NCBI RefSeq assembly: GCF_963678635.1
Contig: NW_026971587.1
Location: 23,001-87,000 of the forward strand
DNA length: 64,000 nt
Source of the DNA: Symsagittifera roscoffensis
Lineage: Eukaryota > Xenacoelomorpha > Acoela > Convolutidae
Reading direction: 5' to 3'
Of this stretch, positions 55,391 through 64,000 are shown piece by piece. Numbering within the stretch: the first letter of the stretch is position 1; every line of letters begins with the position of its first letter. The notes beneath the pieces were generated by a model. It did not search any database. It saw only the letters and a list, made by a program, of their open reading frames with translations, and was not told where the DNA came from. The position numbers were made by a program, and so were the translations under genes.

Positions 55391-56591
55391 GGAATAGTTA
55401 AGGGCAGTGGCGACCTTAAACTATGACAAAAAAAGTTTAAATGAAAAAATAGGCAAAAAATGGCACGACCAAGATTGATCTGATAAATTTTCTACCAAAC
55501 AATCTTATCTTACCTCTTCACCTCAACCGCTGTTTATCAAAGGCTATGTTTTTATATCAGATATCAGATAATCTTGATAATTGCATCACAGAGTTAATAT
55601 TAAAAATTAGAGAAAAATAAATTTAGTGTTTTGTCTGATTTTTGCTAAATTTTGATATCAAAACTCTTACTCATCAATGATGTCGTTTTGCAAGTTTAAT
55701 TTTTATTAAATCTATTAGCATAAAAAAAAGAAAAAAATGTCGAGAAAAACTTGTCCGGACAGCAATGGATCCGACAAAATTGCTACCAAATATTTCTATC
55801 TTACCTCTACATCATACCCACTGTTTATGAAAAACATATTGCTTATACTTAAGACTCCAGACGGTTTTCAAATGCACGCTGAAATAAGTCAATTAAGCAT
55901 AAGTATTAATATTTTAACATAGATAAGAGTGATGTTTATAGTTACTACTTTCGAAAAAAGTGAGGAATGTTCATGTCTGCAGCAGTTTTTTTATTCAGAT
56001 AAATTTTAGAACAATTGCCTGTGTATGGGTATTCATCCGGATATTTTGGGATTGCCAGGCAACTATGCATGCAGAAAAATGCGGATCGCATGATTGCATA
56101 TCTGCTCGTTTAAAACTTTGATACTTTCAATACACGAGCTATTTACACCCGGAAAACTATCCGCACTCAAAATCGTTCCAAATTGAATTGAGGCCATTTT
56201 CAATTGGTTATTTTACTTGTTATCACGTGTTGGCACTTGCATTTGATAGTAGCAGTAAAAAATTTTCTGGTTTATCAAAAAATATTGAGCAAAAGTTATT
56301 CAAGACCAGTTATGTCGCAGTCAAAAGATTCAGGGTTTCGCCCCAATAAGCAAATAATTTTTTCTGATCTTTATAACAAGTCTACTATTGACAACTTTGC
56401 TATAATGCAGCTGACGAAAAGTTTATTTTCTTTGCAAAGCCCATTGAAATTTGTGTCGCTGTGAAATTATCTTATCTCTGAGCACTAACTGTTGTGAATG
56501 GAGAGATTTTCATCTTACAATAATAAAAAAAAATCTGCAAATGGGTGATTTTTATATGAAAATGAAACATTAGATAATTTCTTCAATTTAA
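55391..56591. other. AT-rich interval, no gene
   Basis: No domain recognised in any frame; a short weakly repeated piece (TGTCGAGAAAAAC..GT.CGGAC) near 55737 only. Confidence 0.4.
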
Positions 56592-57114
56592 TTGTTCCGA
56601 CTTTCGATACGAAAGTAACGGAATATTTGTGCTCGGGGTGGGTTTTTTTTTCTTCAGACAAATTTCGACTTTTTAACTAGCCGTTTTTGATGGATTTTTT
56701 TATTTCGAAAGCTATTGTTGTCCTGAGCTTGAATTTGAAAAGATATTTCACTTGTGATCATTTTTCTTAAAATTATGGGGGTGTAAAGATTGCCATTTTG
56801 GCCAATTTGGGACATTTAACGCGCGATAAATTTCGCGCTATTAACGCGTAAACGAGATTTAATCCGTCTTAGAAATCGTTCCAAATTGGTTCAAGGAAGC
56901 TTATATGCCATAACTGATTTTTTAATAGGCGCAAAATCTATCACTTTGTCCTTAATATGGCGTGTGGGGGGATGTTTTACATAAAATCTCAAATTTTTTC
57001 AAAAAAATTTTTTTTACTTTTTTTTACGTTGAAAGTTTTCATCTTATTAATGATCCATAGACCTTAAAAGGCAGCCGGAACTTTCAGAGCTTCGCCCTGA
57101 TACGAGCAGTCTTG
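56592..57114 (+). repeat. Family B, copy 2
   Basis: Same ends as copy 1 (TTGTTCCGACTTTCGATACG ... CTTCGCCCTGATACGAGCAG, then TCTTG), 523 bp. The 3' hairpin reads CAGAGCTTCGCCCTG, one pair weakened. Confidence 0.8.
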
Positions 57115-57158
57115 TTAAGTTTTTGAAAATAGTTTGTTCAACTCTATCTTAATTATTT

Positions 57159-57376
57159 GGCTCTTTTCCAGTTTCCCCCCCTTTCAGAATACCGAGTTTT
57201 ATGTTCATTTTACGTGTTATTACGGCTAAACACGTGATGTTACGCTGTAAAGTATGAAGAACAAATCTGTTCAGAATTGTCGATTTGTTCACTACGACAA
57301 ATTTCATTGCATTATGACAATGTTAAATAGACTTTTCGAAATTGAATTTGAAAGGGGGGGAAACTGGAAAAGAGCC
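57159..57376. mobile_element. hAT-like MITE, 218 bp, with 8-bp target duplication
   Basis: Ends GGCTCTTTTCCAGTTTCCCC and its complement, about 26 bp of inverted repeat. Flanked on both sides by AATTATTT (57151-57158 and 57377-57384), a perfect 8-bp duplication as left by hAT transposases. No coding capacity. Confidence 0.85.
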
Positions 57377-57442
57377 AATTATTTCATTATTTAGCGGAGT
57401 GACTGAGCTCAAAAGGTAAACGTTTACTTTCCAAACTAAAAA

Positions 57443-57687
57443 CAAGACTGCTCGAATCAGGGCGAAGCCCTGAAAGTTCCGACTGCCTTTTAAGGTCTAT
57501 GAATCATTAATAAGATGAAAAATTTCAATGTAAAAAAAATTTAAAAAAATTTTTGAAAAAATTTGAGATTTTATGTAAAAACATCCCCCACACGCCATTT
57601 ATGGCATATAAGCTTCCTTGAACCAATTTGGAACGATTTCTAAGACGGATTAAATCTCGTTTACGCGTTAATAGCGCGAAATTTATC
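57443..57687 (-). repeat. Family B, copy 3 (5'-truncated)
   Basis: Minus orientation; 3' hairpin end at 57443-57475, the half before GCGCGAAATTTATC missing. Truncation at the 5' end only. Confidence 0.75.
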
Positions 57688-57748
57688 AGTCTTGATTAGG
57701 ATTTATTTGTTGCATTTGAGTTGGATCTAAATAAAACTCAAATTAAAG

Positions 57749-58276
57749 CAAGACTGCTCGTATCAGGGCAAAGCCCTGAATGTTCCGACTGCCTTTTAAG
57801 GTTTCTGGTGCAGTAATAACATGAAAAAGCTAAATGAAAGAAACAAAATGAAATTTTTTTCTTCTAAAATTTGAAACTTTTTATGAAAATCATCCCCCCA
57901 CACGCCATCTAAAGTACAAAAGGATAGATTACGCTCCTTGTAACAAATCAATTATGGCAAACAAGCTTTTTCAACCAATTTGGAACAATTTCTAATACGG
58001 ATTAAATCTCGCTTACGCGTTAATAGGCGAAATATATCGCGCGTTAACTGTCCCAAATTGGCCAAAATGGCAATCTTTAAACCCCCATAATTTTAAGAAA
58101 AATGATCACAGGTGAAATTTTTTTTCAAATTCAAGCTCAAGACAACAATAGTTTTCGAATGATATTTTAAAATTTCCGTCAAAAACGGCTAGTTAAAAAG
58201 ACGAAATTTGTCTGAAGAAAAAAAAACCACCCCGAGCACAAATATTCCGTTACTTTCGTATCGAAAGTCGGAACAA
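57749..58276 (-). repeat. Family B, copy 4 (full)
   Basis: Minus orientation, 528 bp, both terminal hairpins present (the 3' one reads CAGGGCAAAGCCCTG on plus, with a changed loop but perfect stem). Confidence 0.8.
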
Positions 58277-60691
58277 AAACATGATATTCCTGGAATTGTC
58301 TCACAGTGCATGTAATCAATGCACCAGAAAAGTATCAGTTATAAAATTTCAGCTGCTGTATTGATGGCTAGTGTTAGTATTTTTCAAGGACCAGATTCCA
58401 GGACGTGCAACTCCAAATCTAGCTTCTACCACAGTCTGAGCAATTTTGGCTGCTATAGTGGTTCCATTTGAATGTTCCAGGCTAAAAAAAAAACAGCCTT
58501 GATTTGCAGAAAAAGCATCGCTGAAAAAATAACTCATTTGGAACCTGGGCAAATTATACAAAGTGAATATGCTTAGATTGGCTAGATAGTCTTTCATAGA
58601 CTCCCATTAAAACGCAGAAAAGCGGTTTGTATTATTATAACCCTGAAAAATAAAAAACTAAAAGTACTGTTTTTTTTCTAGGGCACATAGATCTTCATGA
58701 CTAAAAAGAAGAGTTTTCAACACGGCGTTTGGTTTTTTAAGTTTTGGCGTTTCAAGTTTTGGCGTCTAATTTTCTTAGTTTGTGGAGCAATTTTCACGTT
58801 CGATTTAGATTGTTGTCCCCTCAGATGACAGCAGTTCCAGTTTTGCTTACAGTTTCGTTAGTTACCGAACAAAAAAAGTTTGTGAGGAAGAAGTTCAGAT
58901 GAAAAAAGAAAATTCAAACACCTGCAAAAACAAACAAACAAACATGATTCTTCTATTGGTCAACTTTTTTCATAAAAATGAGTGGTCGCTGTTGTAACGA
59001 ACATCGATGGCGACAATTTGACAAAAGTAACACTTGTTCAAAAGGAAAAATGGTAGTATTTAAAAAACAACAAATCATAGAGCGCGACAAATTTCACTAA
59101 ACGATATGTAATACCAAGAAAAAGTTTTGACCAGGATAAATTCAAACTCTAATAAAAAATGATGAAAAAAATATAAAACTCGAAATGGAAATTACCTTGA
59201 ATGGAATTTTCATTTTCATGTTTTTTTTTGGAATTTGGACCAATTGAGATTGATTTTTTGTCAAATTTGCTAACTTTGTTGTCAACTTTTCTGTTTCGGT
59301 TCGAGCAATTTTATCATCAGTCATGCTCTGTTTTTTTTTGGGATGAACTGAAAAATTGATGGGTAGTTTGATGAGTGCAACCTTACTCCTTGCATTCCAG
59401 CAGTTTCATTTCGGGTCATGCTCTACTCTGTTCTGTGCCCATGAATTGAATAATTTTTAGATACTCAGATGAATGCAATTTTTTTTGTTCGAAGTTGTTT
59501 GTCTTCTGTCAGCGGTTCCTTGAATTTTTGAATTGGTTTCCTACATAATGAGAAAACTGAGTGTCCCCTCTTCGGCCAAGATTGATTGCCCCAACTCATG
59601 TAGACTTAAAAATTATAGTTATCAGCAATGGAAAACTAATTTTTCTCAAAATCAAGCGCCTAAGGCACTAAGACTTATTAGAAAGTCTAAGTCTGGTATG
59701 AGCGTAGAGGCCAATAAAAATTTAACAAGAAGTGCGTATTTGGATTTTTTTGTACGGCGACTCCGTCCCAGCTCCTCAACTATGCGATAGCTTGCCTAAA
59801 AGAATCCAAAAACATCATCCTTCGATTTGTACTTCAGCAAAAATTTTTGACTGGCATCGAAGAGAAGTTTTCAAAATTGAAAACAATCTGTGACAGCTTC
59901 AATACTGGATTATTTTTTTCAATAAACCGTATGCGCAATTAAAAGGCTCCGCTCTCATTTTTTTGAAATATGTTTGATTGATATCCAGTTGTAGATGTGA
60001 CATGGTGTTTGCTGATTGTCATACAGTGTTAGATGTAATACGTCCAGGTTTTCAAAAAAAATACATAACGGTCCTTGACATCCGAACCCGAATCGTGTTC
60101 AGGAAAATTTTTTGAGCGGTATCACTTTCAAGGCAGCCGAGACTGATTGATTTTTCCGTTGAGATGTTTGTGGAAACAGTTTGAATTTAGGCAGATTTAC
60201 AACATGCTCTCTGCCAATTTCCGCAGCGCGTTCAGCCTATTAGGACCACTCTGGCTCATGTGTGGACTGAGTTCTCTTTTTGCTAGTTCTTTGATGCTTT
60301 TTGACATTTAAATATCTTACGTGTAAGCATTTTTTACTGTCAAGAAAATTGCCCCTAGAAATGGAAAAAGCTCCATCAACTCCTCTTATTTTGATATTTC
60401 CAGAGGTTACGACTCTGTCCTCCGCAGAAACGCAATGGTCGTGCTCTTTTATCACTTCTTGTTTGTTTTAGAGTGATTAATTACACTCTCGTGTTAAGCA
60501 CACTGGCTCATTACACCAACATGTTATAAATCTTAGCCTACTTTTTGTCAATTATGATCAAGTGGCTGATTTCAGCGCTGTGATAGCGTGCGTTAGTGAG
60601 TTCCAGAGAAATTTGATAACGTAAGATTTTAGATTGAGAGAAGCGGTTAGGAAAGATGAAACAAAGATAATACTATTCAAACTAAGAGTTT
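58277..60691. other. AT-rich interval, no gene recognised
   Basis: Frames at 59533-59790 (plus, 85 residues) and 60240-60455 (minus, 71 residues, basic) have no motif I recognise and poor coding character; left uncalled. Confidence 0.4.
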
Positions 60692-62052
60692 TTGTTCGGA
60701 ATTTCGATGAAAACGGAATATTTATGCTCGGTGTGTTTTTTTTATTCAGTCAATTTTCGCCGAGCGGAATAATAGTTTTCAACGAAAATTTTTTATACCC
60801 CATTTAATATATTGACTTCCTGAGTTCAAATGTAAAAAGACATTTCACCTCCGATTGATTTTGGTAAAGTTCTGGAGTTTTGAAAATTGCCAAACTTGCC
60901 ATGTTCTGGACTAAATTATGCGCGCTTTGAAGAATTTGTTTATATTGCTGAGAGCGTACCCGCAGTCAGTAAAAAGAGAAACAAAATCGATTTTATTACA
61001 TTTATAATTGTACTTTTTATCAAAATTACAATTAATTAAAAGTGTCAAACTTAGATGTTTAAACGGTTTGTGATCCATTTAAATGATGACATTTTTCGTG
61101 ACCTCATAATAAATTATACTCAAATATAATTGATTATAATTTTTCCGAAAATCTCTTATAATCTCTTATAATATCTTATAATCTTTTATAATCTATTATA
61201 ATAGATTGAAATACTTTTTTCTGTCAAAATTCTCTAAAAATGAGATGTCTAGTCAGTCTTTGTTTCATCTGAACACGAAGTTTTACCACGAAACAAAAGT
61301 TTCATAGAGATCCCTTCATATTAGTTGAAAGAATCCTGCGGTAGGTGAATTATAACTCTTCTATATAAATCATGAAACTAAATTAGTGTGCTGATATTTT
61401 GGTAGTAAAAAAAAACTTCAAATGTGAATTATGAAACAACTATAATCATGAAGAAATAAAAAAAAACGTTATAAATTTGAATTGATTTGAAAACTGTTAA
61501 AACAATTTTCCCATTTTTCACATAAACCAACGTCTACAAAAAGCATAAAATATAAGCAATTCAGGTGGAAGATCGAAAACAAAATGGGCAAACAAATCGA
61601 TTGATCTATTATAATGGATTTTTCTGCAAAACAAATAAATTAGAAATTTGAAAAAAAAATTGATTACAATCTATTATAATGTATTATAATGGACTATATT
61701 TGATTTCAAAAAGAGAAATTATAATCAATTAATAATTGATTAGAATCAATTTTTATTCAATTTCGTAAAACTGGTACTAAAATCATATTATAATCAATTG
61801 CTAACGCTTGAACTTGGATGCGGGTAACGCGAATTATTTATGCTTGGCGAATTATCCCGCACAACAAAATCGTTCCAAATGAATTGAGGCTATTGCCTAT
61901 TGGTCGTATTAATTTCGTACAACTCAAAACTTCGCACTTCGATATTGTCCAAAATTTATAGGTTTGCATCATTTTCTCCCAGAAACTATTCTATATGAAT
62001 TAAGGGACAGTCGGAACATTGAGGGCTTTGCCCTGATATACGAGCAGTCTTG
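60692..62052 (+). repeat. Family B, copy 5 (long, with internal expansion)
   Basis: Starts TTTGTTCGGAATTTCGATGA and ends GGGCTTTGCCCTGATATACG, then AGCAGTCTTG. It is 1361 bp because the centre holds 800 bp of ATAAT-rich sequence, including a short array of CTCTTATAAT-like units at about 61148-61205. Confidence 0.65.
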
Positions 62053-64000
62053 CTGTGTCCACTGACTGTTGATTTTAAGTATCTACATTAACTAAATCAA
62101 CATTCACTACACACAAAAACTCTTAGTTTGGTTATGTATTGATAGATAATTGCCTAATGCTTTTCTTTACAACTTCATTTTAGTACAATTTATAAAAATT
62201 TATAAAGCTTTTGTGTTTCACTTTTTCTTTAAAAAACATCATCATTTTTTGCACTAAAAAAATTGAAGGTAGTGGTCATGCGTACTTGACTATTTAGACT
62301 TTTGAGCTTAAATTGCGAAGGCCAAATGTTTTTGAACGGCAGACTTTGACCAAAACAGAGCTACTGTAACGTTTTGTGATCATTTTTCAAAAAATGAAAG
62401 TGAAATGGCGATTTGTGATTACACTTGCGTTTTCTATATTATCAGTCAGTTTTGTTGCTATTGTGAATGATTGGCGGATGCTGTTTTTTTTGTGAATGTT
62501 TCTGCTATAGTTTTGTTGACTTTTTAGTTTTTCTTGCTTCCAAGATGAATTGATCAATGTTCAACTTTTTATTTTTTGCTATTCATTTTCGTTTGATTAA
62601 AACGTTGTAATTGCATATCCGTATTTTAGTATTTGTTTTGTTATTACGGCAACCCCGCCGGCGTTCCACTTGCCTTTCATGCATTCAGTGATTAAATTAA
62701 AAATTTTCTGTGAAATACTTCTGTTCTTTTTGATCGGTTTGATTCCTGTTTATTTGTTAGTTAAAAAAAAACTGCTGTAATTTTTAACACGATGAGGTTG
62801 AGACTTTCACAGCCAAGAGTTAAAGCATCCAAAAATATTTTTTTTTGCTATCAGTAGTTTTGTTGATGGCAGAAACTTTTTCCTAAATTACATGGCCCAA
62901 ATTTATTTTTAGAAACTTTCCGCATCCAAATTTGGGCTTAAGTAATCGATTACAACGGTTTACCATTTAGATTTTTTGACAGTTATCTGTAGTTTTAATG
63001 ATTTAATGATCAATTATAGGTAACTAAAAAACTTATATTCAAATGAATTCGTGACATTTTCGCAGAGATTATATATCTTATAATCAAATTAAATATAAGT
63101 GATTACAGTTTCTACGAAGACTCTAAGCATTGATCATCGTCGATTATGATTTTTGTTTTTCCAAAAAACGTAAGTATCATTTTTTTAAAAAATGAAATCT
63201 TATATTGATGATAAAACAAAAAAATTTAAAGGTGAAATATTTTGAATTTTTCTGATTAATCTGAATACAAGATATTGCTTTGAACCAAAAAAACTTCATA
63301 GAAAAGCGTTTTTGTTTGTTTAATAATTAACGCAGTAGGTGAAAAATAACGCAACAAAAATGATCATGAAATTAAAACAAGGTGCTCATGTTTTAGTGAA
63401 AAAACAACTAAAAAATGTGCATTATGAGAAAACTGCAATCGAGAAAAAGTGGTAAAAAAACGTTTAATTTTGGAATTGATTTGAAACTTGCTGAATTGGT
63501 TGTAATCAATTTTGCTCAGTGTCTATAAAAAATTTTAATTACAGCAACTTGGATCTGAAGTCGAAGCTTATCATTTGAATCATTTAAAATGAATTGTTTT
63601 CTCCAACAACAAAAAAATAAAAGAAGAGAAACAATGAAGAAATTATATCACAGGTGAATTGATCACAGGTGAAACGTGGCAAAAAAATGCTTTTTGTTGG
63701 ATTTGGTTTGAAATTTGCTGAATTGGTTGTAATAAATTTTGCTCAGTGTCTATGAAAAAGTTAAGTTATCAGCATTTTGGATCTAAAGTCAAGGCTTATC
63801 ATTATATTTATATAAATATAATTATAGTAAAAAATGAAATGTTTTTATATAAAAAAAAACAGAAAAGAGGAGAAACAAAGAAGATTTATAACAAACTATA
63901 ATTTATACAAGAACAGATGAAACAATAATATTCAATTTAATTGATATTTATCAGATGAACTTAACATGAACAAAACATAATTTACCATGAAAAAGAGATA
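62053..64000. other. AT-rich right end, no gene
   Basis: Two similar stretches (63420-63560 and 63650-63800, sharing GAATTGGTTGTAAT and TTTTGCTCAGTGTCTAT) suggest a local duplication. Nothing else seen. Confidence 0.4.

Noticed and set aside
59533-59790. 85-residue plus-strand frame
   Set aside because: No recognisable motif, no splice context, surrounded by repeats.
60240-60455. 71-residue basic minus-strand frame
   Set aside because: No family recognised; chance frame cannot be excluded.

Overview
This is an AT-rich, intron-bearing animal nuclear window, clearly invertebrate in its repeat content. I cannot name the species. Five regions make up the layout. (1) Positions 1-8200: the 5' two thirds of a decayed Ty3/gypsy-type LTR retrotransposon on the minus strand (gag, protease, start of RT, running off the left edge). 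Behind it is a 2.3-kb LTR-like stretch crowded with copies of the short motif ACCCCTCCGGATTGG. (2) Positions 8270-21540: a nested rearrangement. The promoter and first four exons of HID1 occur twice, in inverted orientation. The left arm is a truncated minus-strand copy; the right arm is the start of the real gene. Between the arms sits an 8.6-kb Penelope-like element (PLE) with direct terminal repeats that carry hammerhead-ribozyme cores. A three-ORF LINE (SGNH esterase, PHD-finger ORF1, endonuclease-RT ORF2) has landed inside the PLE's GIY-YIG domain. A 5'-truncated relative of that LINE interrupts only the right arm.

(3) Positions 20691-30146: the complete HID1 gene, 16 coding exons, plus strand, about 908 residues. 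(4) Positions 36474-49093: three further plus-strand genes. These are COG4 (Golgi tethering complex, four exons seen), a short MRPS23-like mitochondrial ribosomal protein gene, and a Max-like bHLH-zipper gene with an AT-hook and a single coding exon. Three introns in three of these genes appear to use GC donors. (5) Positions 49100-64000 and the large introns: no gene recognised, dense with short non-autonomous repeats. Two of these families begin and end with hairpins. There is also a fold-back element built of 17-bp iterations, a hAT-like MITE with a perfect 8-bp target duplication, and a near-perfect 1.19-kb tandem duplication.

The host genes are ordinary housekeeping genes (two of the four act in Golgi trafficking). 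The most unusual material is in the mobile elements: a PHD finger inserted in the PLE polymerase between motifs B and C; an in-frame UGA CUAG between LINE ORF1 and ORF2 where the endonuclease motif-I asparagine lies upstream of the first AUG; and a 13-bp hairpin upstream of HID1 with two compensated base-pair changes between the inverted arms. All assignments come from reading the sequence and recalling protein families; no search was run.
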